Below, in pieces: positions 16,342-26,113 of a stretch of 64,000 nucleotides of DNA. How positions within the stretch are numbered: position 1 is the stretch's first letter; the number at the start of each line of letters is the position of its first letter. A program made the translations under genes and the position numbers. Below the pieces are notes generated by a model. That model was not told the origin of the DNA. It did no database searches and worked only from the letters and a program-made list of their open reading frames with translations. Origin of the DNA: JJ008 sp041738795 (GTDB lineage: Bacteria; Bacteroidota; Bacteroidia; Chitinophagales; Chitinophagaceae); the NCBI GenBank assembly GCA_041738795.1, contig JBGSPB010000014.1, positions 663,361 to 727,360 of the forward strand. The letters run 5' to 3'.

Positions 16342-19300
16342 TTATTCAACAGTAATCCTGACTCCTTCTGAATGCGATGAGAATTCCGGCGCATACATAC
16401 ACTGAATAGTTGTGATACCGTTACTGAAATTACCGGCATGAGTAGCGAATAAGGTATATTCAAACACATAAGTTCCTTTCCGCAGGTAACTGAAGAAGAA
16501 ATTGGTACTGGCATCTTTGGTACTCTCGTAATAACCCAATCCTCCCTGCCATTTGTAAGTACTCAAAACATTTACAGGCTCCAGTGCTGAGGCCCGCATG
16601 TCTTTCATGTGTACATATTCCATATCCCTGTCCACCCGGAGTTCTACTCTTACTTTTATTTTATCTCCAACTTTAATTGCATCACCATCATTTACCGGAG
16701 TGATTACTGGTCCCCGGTCAGTATTGGTTTCCACAAATAATTTCTTCGATAATTTCAATGGAGTGGTGGCTGTAGTTATTTTATCAAGGTCTTCAAAATA
16801 CTGCCAGTAAATACCGCCCCAGGAGGCCCCCCTGTTCCCCGCCGGCGGGGTCTGTGTTTCCTCTACCTTAACAGTTATTTTACCCATCACCGGTTGTACT
16901 TTATTTCCCTCAATGGTTTTCTTAAAGTAACCGGTGCCGACTTCAACTTTATTATCGTTGGAACTGATAACCATGTTATCGAGATTGATAGTCACGACAG
17001 GTTCTGTTGCCAGCCAGTTAGTTCCCTGTAATAATAATGCATAACAGGCTTCTGCTGTGGCTTTGGTAGTTTTCCAGTTATTGGTTTGTTTATTCTTTAA
17101 TAACCATGTTTTCAGGTCATCTACTGTTTTTGAATCTTTCGCCACTTCCTGGAAAGTTTCTATCAGTAATGAATGTGTTTCAATTGGCATTTCATACCAG
17201 AACCAGCCATAACGTTGATTTTTCCAGTACATACCCAGTTCTTCATTTGTTATGGATGTTTCTTTCAGCGATTTTAGAATGGCTGCCGGAGTTTTTACAT
17301 CACCGGTTCTGTGCAGGGCCAGTGCTGCCATTCCCTGCATGTACTTGCTTTGACCCACCCATGTTTGCTGCATCCGGCTTCGGAAATAGGTATAAGCTGT
17401 TTGTGATGCTTTGGCAATCTCATATTCAGGAAAGAAACTTCTCATGTACAGGTACTGAATTATACTATGTCCCGGTGAATATTTCTTCAGGTCAGTTTTG
17501 TTTTTAATAAGGAGATCGTAGTCTTCTTTTATTTTTTTATCCAGGTAGGGAATCGCTGTTGACAGGATGGCTTTCAGTTTGGCTTCCTGCCCGGCAGCAA
17601 TGCCTTTTAGTTTTTTAAGGTGACCAATACCGGTAACAATGTATTGAGTAATGTAACGATCATCCGGACCACCAGTGAACCATACAAAGCCACCATTGCT
17701 GCTTTGCATTTGTTTCAGTTTCTCATAGGAACTGTTAAGTTGCTCACTCATTTTTACCATATCAAACAGCAGGGCAATATTCTTTTTTTGTTCTGTTTCA
17801 TTTTTTGCCTGAAGGACCCAGGGTGTTTCTTCCAGTAACACAGCTTTTAGTTCCTGGTTCTTTTGCAGGTTACTCATCAGGGCGGCTGTATCTTTTATAT
17901 TCCATTGTTCAAATACCTGTTTGATCTTTGGTGATGAATTAGCAATATAGCCGGCCAATGAATTGGCATAATAACGGTTCCATGTTTGCTCCGCACAGTC
18001 ATACGGGTATTCCATCAGGTAGGGCAGGGCCTGCACGGCATACCAGGCAGGGTTGGAAGTGTATTCAACCGTTAATGCATAGTGTTGCAATGATTCACTG
18101 CTGCCGCTGATCAGTAGTTTTTCAAAAGAGAAATCCTTTGTTCCGCTGCCACGCATTGGTAATGGCATTGTTTCAGTAACGAGCATCCTGTTAGTAAGAA
18201 CAGGCATGGCGTTTTCTTCGCCGTCACTATAGTTGCCGGCTTTGGCAATGATTCTCCATACCAATGCTTTGTTGAATAAGTAGGGTACTTCTATCGGGAA
18301 TTTCACCGCTTCACTTTGTCCTGCGGCCACGGTGAAATACTGATTAGGGAAAGAATTCCGGAACCAGCCATCCACGGATTGATTAGTAGTGGCATCAAAC
18401 AACTGCAGTTCAGCCGTTCCAGTCAGCTCTTTATCAGAAAGGTTAACGATCTTGGAACTGAATTCCATTTTATCACCTTCTCTCAAAAATCTTGGCGCAT
18501 TGGGCTGTACCATCAGTTCTTTTTGCGTAACAATTTCTTTGGTACTACTACCAAAAGCTGCTTCTTTAGTATGCGCCAGCGCCATGAATTTCCACCTTGT
18601 CAGTGCTTCCGGCATAGTAAAAGAAAATTCAATCATACCTGTACTGTCTGTTCTCAGGTCAGGGAAAAAGAAGGCCGTTTCGTTGAAGTTTTTACGGATT
18701 TTGACATCATTACCCTGTGTTTGTTTGTTTATTGGTTGTTCATCAAATCGAACAATCGAATCAAGCCTTACCTCTAATCCTGAAACTTTACCTGTTAATG
18801 CCGGTTGGATATTTCCATCTTCTTTTGCTTGTGTCATCATTTCAGCAGATACGGAGTTGATTCCTCTTAAAGTTATTCGTTGATCAGAAAAAACGCCTCC
18901 TCTTTCATTGGAAAGGAGATAGTCATATCGTTTATCCAGGGATTTCTGTTCCTGCATTGCTTCGTATCTTGAAACAGATTCGCTTTTAATAAAATTTTGA
19001 GTACTGTTCCAGCTGCTCATTTTATAGTTATTATACCAGATATAAGGCCTGCTCCATCCATGGAGATAAAACTGGTCAAGTGATGCATCATACATACTGG
19101 CCAGTAGTTCGGCAGCTACTTTTTCATTTTTATAACCGCTTATTTTTAATGTCCATTTTTCTTCACTGCCGGGCAATGTTTTATCACGATAGGTGGCATA
19201 CTCAATATTTAGATCCTTGTTAGTCCAGGGTACGTTAATCAGCTGGTTCAGCTGGTAAAAACGATTATGTTTGATAAACATCCAGCCTGCGCCATAGCCA

Positions 19301-22300
19301 CCCCGATCGGCCTCAGCCACCGGGAAAGAGAAGATTTTTTTCTCCTGGTGAAGTTTGAGAAAGGAATATTTGTGAGCTGATGGATCCTGGATGCCAATTT
19401 GTTTTTCCAACTGCTGTACTACAAATAAATTATCTGCAGCTGTTCCCAGTTCTACTTTGGCTGTTTCGCCTGGTTCTGCAGTTGTTTTCTTGACTCCGGT
19501 CCACAAATAATCCGGGCGGTTCAGTTGGTTACTTTTTTCATCAAAAAGCTCAATATATTTTACATCTTTTACTTCCTCACCGTTCTTATCCTTAGTGCTC
19601 ATTTCAATAATATAAGAACCAGGTGCAAATTTTGAATTTTGAATTTTGAATATTGAATTCTCAGTTGCAGAATCTGTCATATTAAATACTTCGGCTCCCT
19701 TCTCCCAACTTTTATAATCACTTTCATTATCATATTCGTCATAAGGGAAGTTTCGGATATACTCGTCTTTTGTCATGACAAACTGGTCTGGTCTTTCCCA
19801 GTAGCGGTCACGGATCAGCCTTTTTTCTTCTAATAATTTATGAATAGTAACTTTCACGACTGCCGGCTCATATTCACCATTCAAATTCTGGGTGCGGATA
19901 GACAGTGTCTTTAGACTATCTGCTGGCAGGGTAGATGGTATACTGGTTACCAGGATCAGTGATTTATAGCTTACTGACACTGATTTCTCTCCGCTTCTTG
20001 TTTCACCATTGATGTCGGTTACATCAGCATACACAGTATAATCAAATACCGGTTCGAATTTCTTTTCAATTTTCAGGTCAGGTATGGCAGTGAATTTTAC
20101 GGCAAATTTTCCATCCTTATCTGTTTTTACTTCCCCATGCGCAATTTCCATAGGCTCACCGGGTGGCCGCCACCAACGCCAGAACAGCCATGGATAAATG
20201 AACCGGGGATTTCGTACTACCCGATATTTCACTGTAGCTCCATCAATATTGTTACCGGCATAAGCTTTTGCAATACCGGTCACAAGAATAGTATCATTCA
20301 CTTTGTAAGTGCCTTTAATCGTTTCATACTCCACGTAGAATTTAGGTCGTTTGTATTCTTCTACTTTAAAACCAGCGTGGCCACCATCTTTCCGGGTATA
20401 GATACTGAACTGGCCATTCATACCGGTTTGTGGCAATTGGAATTTCCCATTGAAAGAGCCGAATTCATTTGTTTTCAGGCTGAGGGTATCTGTATCTTTG
20501 TAATTTGCATCCCGGAGTACAATCGTTGTTGAATAATCAGCATTAACACTCCCGGTTTTATCTTTTTGGTTTCTGCTCAAAACGATTCCCTTGAAATAAA
20601 CAGTCTGCCCTGGTCTGTAAATAGCTCTGTCAGTGAACAGGTGAATGCTGGTGACGGGTTTGTTTTCCACCGGTTCATTGTTATAATAATAATAATCATA
20701 AGCCAGGTCATTCATAAATAACCTGTCAGCTTCATGTCTTATATCAAGGAGGTAAGAGTAATTGCCATAATTATTACTTTCTTTTTTCGGTTTATCGAGG
20801 ATAAAGAAACCGTTGGCATCAGTAGTATAACTTTTCCCTTTTTCTTTAATGTATTTGGATTGTTTATAATCATATTTCTGCTCCCATACCTGCACCAACG
20901 CTTTGGCCAGTGGCTGGCCATTATCACGGTTCAATACAAAATAATCGTTACTATTATTCACATAGCTGATACCGGATACATAAAAAAACCGGGCACCAAT
21001 GATCGTTTTATTGCCATCAAATTCCTTTTTATCTGAAGCTACCAGTATATATTCACCAGTGGCAAGTCCATCAATCTTTATTTCTACACTATGTTCCTGC
21101 AGATCGTTGGTAGCAGGTAATTGCTGCTGCCAGTTTTTAAAAGGAGTTGTACTAATGATAACAGGCCAGTATTTTTCATCATACGGGTTCATCAGCAGTT
21201 CTTTCAATTTTTCATCAGCTTTGATGATGCGCAGGTAAAGGGTATTGATATTTTTGTAGTTAACCAATGACCGGAAAGATTGACCCGGAACATTTACTTT
21301 TTCTACGGTGAACTGCAGCGACTTACTATTAATGGCATTCAGCAGGTTATAAGCATTGATCTTTCCTTCAGAAGAATCTGTTTGTTGAAGCACTTTTTCA
21401 CAAATTTCTTTTGCTTTTAGCCGGTCAAACCGGTAAGTGGTATCACCATAGGGTTTATAGCTGTCTGCTTTTTCATTATAGTATTGTGCCAGCAAATACC
21501 AGGCTTGCGAGGCTGCCGGCATATTTTCGTATTGATACGCTATATGATTAATGGCATTGAAATATAACTTGTCTTTATCCGGGTGTGTCGAGTTAGTATT
21601 TACAAATTCAATTCGCTTGATATCTGCATCAATTAGTGCATCCGGCTTTTTATCGGCAAGGTGAAAGTTGATCAGCTTTTGATAAATCAGCAGTGCTTTA
21701 TGTTGTAAGGATAGAGAATCTCTGGTTGTGAATTTTCTTTTAACAAAATCGGCAGCAGGGTCAAAAGCACTGGCCTGGTCAATTTCAAAAGCATAAGCAG
21801 GCTTATTGATATCTCTTTCATCATTTTCAAAATAACTGATGGCGCGGTGGGCCAGTAAATCGTATAGGGTGGGACGGAGATGGCGGACATTTCCCCTGAT
21901 AATAATGGCATCAAATGGTTCCAGTTTTGTTTGTTGTAATAATTTTTCTTCTTTTACGGATTGCAGGTACAACTCCCCGATCTTTTTGTGAAAATCTACG
22001 GCATCCCATGTGGCAATATCTGTTTTATTGAACTTTTCTGTTTTAGTTCTGTCGTAAAGCTGCCAGCGGTGCTGCTGGTAATAGTTCCAGTACATTTCTG
22101 CTAAAAGACTTTTCAGAATAGCAGTTACAGGTTCCTTGCTAAGGCTGATCTCTTTTTCTACTTCTGCAATAGAAAAGACTTCATTGTCCTCCCGGTTTTC
22201 TGATTGCAGACCAGTCATGTAAACCAGTGATTTGATGACCTGGGCATCCTGCTTTTCCTTTTTGGCCAGCACATATATTTTTTTTACTTCGGCCAAAGCA

Positions 22301-22449
22301 GACTTAGGAAGTTCTTTTTTGTTAAAGGCGTCCACTTTCTTCCACTCGTTATCATAGTTCTTTATGGGTTGCTGGCTTCCGGCTTTCATAGCGAATAAAC
22401 TGAATAGGCTAACGGTTAGGAAAAAGGTTCTTGCTGTTTGCATTTTCAT
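16342..22449 (-). CDS. Large alpha-2-macroglobulin family protein with thioester motif
   Basis: A 2035-residue secreted protein with a Sec signal peptide (about residues 1-25) and no lipobox. An MG2-like strand begins near residue 606 (TDRAIYRPGQTVYFKG). The A2M region (FFFPDLRTDSTGMIEFSFTMPEALTRWKFMA) follows near residue 1265, and the thioester-type motif YPYDCAEQTW has its Cys at residue 1485, followed by a helical thioester domain. Such proteins trap attacking proteases covalently in the periplasm or at the surface. It is longer than the roughly 1650 residues of E. coli YfhM and has no penicillin-binding protein gene beside it. Odd features: a heptanucleotide repeat near residue 935 and a TonB-plug-like word near residue 1217 (see findings). 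The start could also be ATG 22443. Confidence 0.92.
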   Translation of the reverse strand: MKMQTARTFFLTVSLFSLFAMKAGSQQPIKNYDNEWKKVDAFNKKELPKSALAEVKKIYVLAKKEKQDAQVIKSLVYMTGLQSENREDNEVFSIAEVEKEISLSKEPVTAILKSLLAEMYWNYYQQHRWQLYDRTKTEKFNKTDIATWDAVDFHKKIGELYLQSVKEEKLLQQTKLEPFDAIIIRGNVRHLRPTLYDLLAHRAISYFENDERDINKPAYAFEIDQASAFDPAADFVKRKFTTRDSLSLQHKALLIYQKLINFHLADKKPDALIDADIKRIEFVNTNSTHPDKDKLYFNAINHIAYQYENMPAASQAWYLLAQYYNEKADSYKPYGDTTYRFDRLKAKEICEKVLQQTDSSEGKINAYNLLNAINSKSLQFTVEKVNVPGQSFRSLVNYKNINTLYLRIIKADEKLKELLMNPYDEKYWPVIISTTPFKNWQQQLPATNDLQEHSVEIKIDGLATGEYILVASDKKEFDGNKTIIGARFFYVSGISYVNNSNDYFVLNRDNGQPLAKALVQVWEQKYDYKQSKYIKEKGKSYTTDANGFFILDKPKKESNNYGNYSYLLDIRHEADRLFMNDLAYDYYYYNNEPVENKPVTSIHLFTDRAIYRPGQTVYFKGIVLSRNQKDKTGSVNADYSTTIVLRDANYKDTDTLSLKTNEFGSFNGKFQLPQTGMNGQFSIYTRKDGGHAGFKVEEYKRPKFYVEYETIKGTYKVNDTILVTGIAKAYAGNNIDGATVKYRVVRNPRFIYPWLFWRWWRPPGEPMEIAHGEVKTDKDGKFAVKFTAIPDLKIEKKFEPVFDYTVYADVTDINGETRSGEKSVSVSYKSLILVTSIPSTLPADSLKTLSIRTQNLNGEYEPAVVKVTIHKLLEEKRLIRDRYWERPDQFVMTKDEYIRNFPYDEYDNESDYKSWEKGAEVFNMTDSATENSIFKIQNSKFAPGSYIIEMSTKDKNGEEVKDVKYIELFDEKSNQLNRPDYLWTGVKKTTAEPGETAKVELGTAADNLFVVQQLEKQIGIQDPSAHKYSFLKLHQEKKIFSFPVAEADRGGYGAGWMFIKHNRFYQLNQLINVPWTNKDLNIEYATYRDKTLPGSEEKWTLKISGYKNEKVAAELLASMYDASLDQFYLHGWSRPYIWYNNYKMSSWNSTQNFIKSESVSRYEAMQEQKSLDKRYDYLLSNERGGVFSDQRITLRGINSVSAEMMTQAKEDGNIQPALTGKVSGLEVRLDSIVRFDEQPINKQTQGNDVKIRKNFNETAFFFPDLRTDSTGMIEFSFTMPEALTRWKFMALAHTKEAAFGSSTKEIVTQKELMVQPNAPRFLREGDKMEFSSKIVNLSDKELTGTAELQLFDATTNQSVDGWFRNSFPNQYFTVAAGQSEAVKFPIEVPYLFNKALVWRIIAKAGNYSDGEENAMPVLTNRMLVTETMPLPMRGSGTKDFSFEKLLISGSSESLQHYALTVEYTSNPAWYAVQALPYLMEYPYDCAEQTWNRYYANSLAGYIANSSPKIKQVFEQWNIKDTAALMSNLQKNQELKAVLLEETPWVLQAKNETEQKKNIALLFDMVKMSEQLNSSYEKLKQMQSSNGGFVWFTGGPDDRYITQYIVTGIGHLKKLKGIAAGQEAKLKAILSTAIPYLDKKIKEDYDLLIKNKTDLKKYSPGHSIIQYLYMRSFFPEYEIAKASQTAYTYFRSRMQQTWVGQSKYMQGMAALALHRTGDVKTPAAILKSLKETSITNEELGMYWKNQRYGWFWYEMPIETHSLLIETFQEVAKDSKTVDDLKTWLLKNKQTNNWKTTKATAEACYALLLQGTNWLATEPVVTINLDNMVISSNDNKVEVGTGYFKKTIEGNKVQPVMGKITVKVEETQTPPAGNRGASWGGIYWQYFEDLDKITTATTPLKLSKKLFVETNTDRGPVITPVNDGDAIKVGDKIKVRVELRVDRDMEYVHMKDMRASALEPVNVLSTYKWQGGLGYYESTKDASTNFFFSYLRKGTYVFEYTLFATHAGNFSNGITTIQCMYAPEFSSHSEGVRITVE
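19630..19657. repeat. Heptanucleotide tandem repeat inside the A2M gene
   Basis: Four consecutive 7-base units, TTTTGAA three times and TATTGAA once, lie inside the coding region. On the coding strand they give NSIFKIQNSKF near residue 935. The unit is not a multiple of three, so each gain or loss of a copy would shift the frame. Confidence 0.85.
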
Positions 22450-22768
22450 GCTTCAAAAATTTAGTACAAGGTAATTAATCTGATGCGGGTATATGATGCT
22501 TTAACTCATGGTAATTCATAATTTTCCCCCTTAAAAAGATAAAATTGACTGCCCGGTAAGATAATAGGAAAATTTTTTCCCGTAGCTGGCGCAAAAAAAC
22601 GGATTCTGAAACCCTTTACTGGTTTGTAATCCTGCATAATCCTGCAAATTCCCTTTTGGATTTAGTTTTTGCTTTAACATTTCGTTGAATGATATTTTGG
22701 TACGATGGCATGGCTTTGGAAATAATCAAAGAGGAAACAAATTTTGATCACCAATTAAATTTACAATC
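22450..22768. other. Divergent intergenic region between A2M and the DUF4476 gene
   Basis: No gene seen in 319 bp. An imperfect -7-like TACCTTGT (minus strand, 22466-22473) may serve A2M. On the plus strand TATTTTGG (about 22692-22699) with a T-rich TTTTTG block about 21 bp upstream may serve the DUF4476 gene. No conserved RNA or repeat was recognised. Confidence 0.4.
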
Positions 22769-23479
22769 ATGAAAAAATTTTTTACACTCTTTTTTGCTTC
22801 CTTGTTTTCACTTTCCCTGCTGGCCTTTGAAGGCAGTCGTCTCAGCATCTCTTCATTGGCAACCAGTGCAGAAATGAAAATTGAAGTGGATGGCAGAAAA
22901 TTCACCATGAAAAATAACAGTATTACACTGAGTTACCTTGCTGAAGGATACCACCAGGTAAAAATTTTCCGGGAGAAGAAAGGAAAAGGGTTCGCCTTTG
23001 GCCGTAATGATGTAATAGTTTACAGCAACTCAGTGTTTCTGAAGAGAGGCTTTCATCTCGACATTACGGTGAACCGTTTTGGCAAAGTACTGCTTGATGA
23101 ACGCCGTATTGACCGGGACGATGACTGGTACCAGGATGAAGACGATTATTATGATAATGGCAATGGTGGCTGGAATAATGGGTATGGTAATGTAATGAAT
23201 GGCCGTGAGTTTGAAGTATTAAAGGAATCACTTCGTAAGGAATGGTTTGAAGCAAACAGGTTGATTTCTGTAAGATTTATTATTGATCAGAATAACTTCA
23301 CCACGCAGCAGGTTAAAGAGCTCATGTTATTATTCACTTTTGAAAAAAACAGGCTGGAAATTGCCAGGTATGCTTATTCAAAAACAGTGGATAAGAAAAA
23401 TTATTATCTGGTAAACGAAGCGCTGACATTCAGCAGCAGCAAAGATGAACTGGCCCGTTTTATCCGTAACAGCAAGTAA
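22769..23479 (+). CDS. DUF4476 domain protein with signal peptide
   Basis: A 236-residue secreted protein with a signal peptide (residues about 1-18). Residues about 20-115 form a beta-rich domain. An Asp/Tyr/Asn/Gly-rich linker follows (about 118-142: DDDWYQDEDDYYDNGNGG), then the C-terminal helical DUF4476 domain (FEVLKESLRKEWFEANRL to the end), which is found almost only in Bacteroidota and has no known function. The acidic linker could bind cations, but that is speculation. It is read alone and ends at a terminator shared with sucD. Confidence 0.85.
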   Translation: MKKFFTLFFASLFSLSLLAFEGSRLSISSLATSAEMKIEVDGRKFTMKNNSITLSYLAEGYHQVKIFREKKGKGFAFGRNDVIVYSNSVFLKRGFHLDITVNRFGKVLLDERRIDRDDDWYQDEDDYYDNGNGGWNNGYGNVMNGREFEVLKESLRKEWFEANRLISVRFIIDQNNFTTQQVKELMLLFTFEKNRLEIARYAYSKTVDKKNYYLVNEALTFSSSKDELARFIRNSK

Positions 23480-23523
23480 GATAGTAAGAATGGTAAGTGG
23501 TGAGAAGGGAATTCTATCCATAT

Positions 23524-23555
23524 AAAAAGCCCTCTGATAATGCAGAGGGCTTTTT
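23524..23555. terminator. Bidirectional terminator between the DUF4476 gene and sucD
   Basis: A perfect 13-bp inverted repeat, AAAAAGCCCTCTG / CAGAGGGCTTTTT, around a 6-base loop gives T-runs on both strands, serving the two convergent genes. Confidence 0.93.
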
Positions 23556-23576
23556 AATCTATTTTCTATTCACCAA

Positions 23577-24452
23577 TTACTTTTTCATCACTTCCGCCAT
23601 TTTCTTTCCGATATCTGCCGGGCTGCTTACCACATGAATACCGCATTCAGCCATGATCTTCATTTTAGCAGCAGCGGTATCATCTGCTCCTCCAACGATA
23701 GCACCAGCATGTCCCATACGGCGGCCAGGAGGGGCTGTTTGGCCGGCGATAAAGCCTACAACCGGTTTTTTATTTCCATTTGCTTTGATCCAGTTAGCTG
23801 CTTCGGCTTCCATACCACCACCAATTTCACCAATCATTACGATCGCATCTGTGTCGGCATCATTCATAAATAATTCAACCGCTTCTTTGGTCGTAGTGCC
23901 AATGATCGGGTCACCACCTATTCCAACAGCAGTAGAAATGCCCAGACCTGCTTTGGCTACCTGGTCGGCAGCTTCATAGGTAAGCGTACCTGATTTTGAT
24001 ACAATGCCTATCCTGCCCGGGATGAAAACGAATCCAGGCATGATACCTACTTTACATTCTCCGGCTGTGATAACACCGGGACAGTTAGGGCCTACCAGTC
24101 TTGTGTTTTTTCCCAACAGGTAATTTTTCACTTTTACCATGTCCTGTACAGGAATGCCTTCAGTAATACAGACAACCAGTTTGATACCTGCGTCTGCAGC
24201 TTCCATGATAGCATCCGCAGCGAAAGCCGGGGGTACAAAAATGATACTTACATCAGCATTGGTCTCCATTACGCAGTCTGCTACGGTATTGAAAACGGGC
24301 CTTTCCAAATGCCTGCTGCCACCTTTGCCGGGGGTGACCCCACCTATTACATTGGTGCCGTATTCAATCATTTGTGTAGCGTGAAAAGTACCTTCAGTAC
24401 CGGTAAAACCCTGTACGAGGATTTTGGAATCTTTATTGATAAGAATACTCAT
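23577..24452 (-). CDS. sucD: Succinyl-CoA synthetase alpha subunit
   Basis: A 291-residue subunit that carries the phospho-His intermediate when succinyl-CoA is converted to succinate with nucleotide triphosphate formation. CoA-binding N-terminal domain: VQGFTGTEGTFHATQ; the active-site His lies in RRMGHAGAIVGG; GPNCPGVITAGE and SKSGTLTYEA are family signatures. Length is canonical. The beta subunit gene sucC is not adjacent, so the gene is read alone from a promoter with -7 TACTTTTG. Confidence 0.97.
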   Translation of the reverse strand: MSILINKDSKILVQGFTGTEGTFHATQMIEYGTNVIGGVTPGKGGSRHLERPVFNTVADCVMETNADVSIIFVPPAFAADAIMEAADAGIKLVVCITEGIPVQDMVKVKNYLLGKNTRLVGPNCPGVITAGECKVGIMPGFVFIPGRIGIVSKSGTLTYEAADQVAKAGLGISTAVGIGGDPIIGTTTKEAVELFMNDADTDAIVMIGEIGGGMEAEAANWIKANGNKKPVVGFIAGQTAPPGRRMGHAGAIVGGADDTAAAKMKIMAECGIHVVSSPADIGKKMAEVMKK

Positions 24453-24473
24453 ATAATGTTCTTAAAAGTTGGG

Positions 24474-24481
24474 CAAAAGTA
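24474..24481 (-). promoter_or_regulatory. -7 promoter element of sucD
   Basis: The minus strand reads TACTTTTG, a perfect TAnnTTTG, 21 bases before the sucD ATG. No clear -33 TTG. Confidence 0.5.
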
Positions 24482-24510
24482 AGGTATTGACGCTTTATAA
24501 TAAAGCGGCT

Positions 24511-25359
24511 TTATTCCCCCTGGTCAGGAGGGGCCAATGGCGCTGTGTCCTTATCAAGCATAAGGTCCATATTCCGGTGGTTGGGAATTTTGCCTGTTTC
24601 TTCCAGCATCCGCATGTCTTTGGCATCCTGCAGGAATTCGGATGCGAAAATAAATTCGTTTAGCAGCTGGTTTTTGCTAAATATGATGTCTTTTTTAGAA
24701 CCTTCCCATTCTTTCCGGCCCTGGTACATATATAAAATATAATCACCTATTTCCATCACACTATTCATGTCATGGGTGTTTACCACAGTAGTCATATTAA
24801 ACTCTATGGTTATTTCTTTGATCAGTTTGTCAATTACCAGCGATGTTTGGGGATCCAGGCCTGAATTTGGTTCATCACAAAAAAGATATTTAGGATTAAG
24901 CACAATTGCTCTGGCAAGGGCAACTCTTTTTTTCATTCCGCCACTTAATTCGGCCGGGAATTTTTTATTAACGCCAGGAAGATTAACCCGGTTCAGAACT
25001 TCGTTTACCCGATCGAGTTTTTGTTTATGTGTATTATGTGTAAACATACTTAGCGGGAACATGATATTTTCTTCCACATTCAGGCTGTCAAAAAGAGCAG
25101 AGCCCTGGAAAAGCATGCCTATCTCTTTCCTGATTTCGGTTTTTTCTTCCCCCTTCATCGCTGTAAAATTATTCCCGCTGTATAAAACTTCCCCACTGTC
25201 CGGTTCAAATAACCCTACGATGCATTTTTGTAAAACTGTCTTTCCGCTGCCACTGGTTCCAATAATAAGATTGCACTGCCCTGCCTTCATCACAGCGCTT
25301 ACGTCTTCGATGACAACTTTTCCGTCAAAGCTCTTTTTTATGTTTTTTACTTCAATCAT
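24511..25359 (-). CDS. MlaF-type ABC transporter ATP-binding protein (copy 1)
   Basis: A 282-residue ATPase of the Mla/Ttg2A lipid-transport class. Walker A is IIGTSGSGKTVLQK (about residues 32-45), the signature is LSGGMKKRVALARA, and Walker B is LFCDEPNSGLDP. About 30 residues extend past the usual end. It starts 8 bp after the MlaE-type permease, forming a two-gene unit. No MCE (MlaD) gene follows, unlike the second system at 55659-58200. The pair may use an MCE protein encoded elsewhere or have a different role. Confidence 0.92.
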   Translation of the reverse strand: MIEVKNIKKSFDGKVVIEDVSAVMKAGQCNLIIGTSGSGKTVLQKCIVGLFEPDSGEVLYSGNNFTAMKGEEKTEIRKEIGMLFQGSALFDSLNVEENIMFPLSMFTHNTHKQKLDRVNEVLNRVNLPGVNKKFPAELSGGMKKRVALARAIVLNPKYLFCDEPNSGLDPQTSLVIDKLIKEITIEFNMTTVVNTHDMNSVMEIGDYILYMYQGRKEWEGSKKDIIFSKNQLLNEFIFASEFLQDAKDMRMLEETGKIPNHRNMDLMLDKDTAPLAPPDQGE

Positions 25360-25367
25360 TCAATCGA

Positions 25368-26105
25368 TTACAGGAGTAATGCTGATAAAATATAATCCGC
25401 AAACAAAATAAGAATACAACTTACCACAACAGCTTTTGTACTGGCCCTGCCAATTTCCAATGCACCCCCTTTTACATAATAACCATAAAAAGCCGGTATG
25501 CTGGAAATAATGAAGGAGAACACATAAGCCTTGGTAAGGGCAAAAATTACATTATAGGGTACAAAGAACTCAAGGAGTCCTTTATCATAAATGTTTCCGG
25601 AAAGAATCCCGGACATGGTTCCGGCAAGCCTTCCCCCCCAGATGCCCAATGCCATGGCAATTACTACCAGCAAAGGGATCATTAATAAGGCGGCAGTAAT
25701 TTTTGGCATTATTAAATAGGCTTTGGTATTTATGCCCATGATTTCGAGTGCATCTATCTGTTCACTTACCCGCATATTTCCCAACTCACTGGCAATACGG
25801 CTACCCGCTACCCCAGCTAACACAATACATACAAGCGTAGGTGCAAATTCAAGAATTACGGTATCCCTTACAATTTGAGCAATGGTAGAGGGGGGAATCA
25901 GGGGGCTAACCAACTGGTAGGCAGTCTGGATTGTAGAAACGGCTCCAATGAATACAGAGATGATGGCTACAATGCCCAGTGAACCAAACCCGATCTCAGT
26001 ACATTGATGAATAAACTCTTTCCAATACATCTTACCGTTTTCCGGTTTGGAAAACATTCCTTTTATCATCAAAAGGTAACGGCCTATGTCGTTGAAAATG
26101 GTCAT
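25368..26105 (-). CDS. MlaE-type lipid ABC transporter permease (copy 1)
   Basis: A 245-residue inner-membrane permease with five or so hydrophobic segments. The family core is visible: VFIGAVSTIQTAYQLV, EFAPTLVCIVLAGVAGSRIASELGNMRVSEQIDALEIMG region and KAYVFSFIISSIPAFYGYYV. MlaE dimers work with MlaF in moving phospholipids between inner and outer membrane. It is the first gene of a two-gene unit with the ATPase and starts only 8 bases after a -7-like TATCTTAG, so the mRNA leader must be very short. Confidence 0.93.
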   Translation of the reverse strand: MTIFNDIGRYLLMIKGMFSKPENGKMYWKEFIHQCTEIGFGSLGIVAIISVFIGAVSTIQTAYQLVSPLIPPSTIAQIVRDTVILEFAPTLVCIVLAGVAGSRIASELGNMRVSEQIDALEIMGINTKAYLIMPKITAALLMIPLLVVIAMALGIWGGRLAGTMSGILSGNIYDKGLLEFFVPYNVIFALTKAYVFSFIISSIPAFYGYYVKGGALEIGRASTKAVVVSCILILFADYILSALLL

Positions 26106-26113
26106 TTGAGTTG

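Noticed and set aside
16500..22200. Many antisense ORFs opposite the A2M gene (for example 18316-18883 and 20137-20532)
   Set aside because: All are shadows of the 2035-residue frame, with low-complexity or unconvincing proteins and no own signals.
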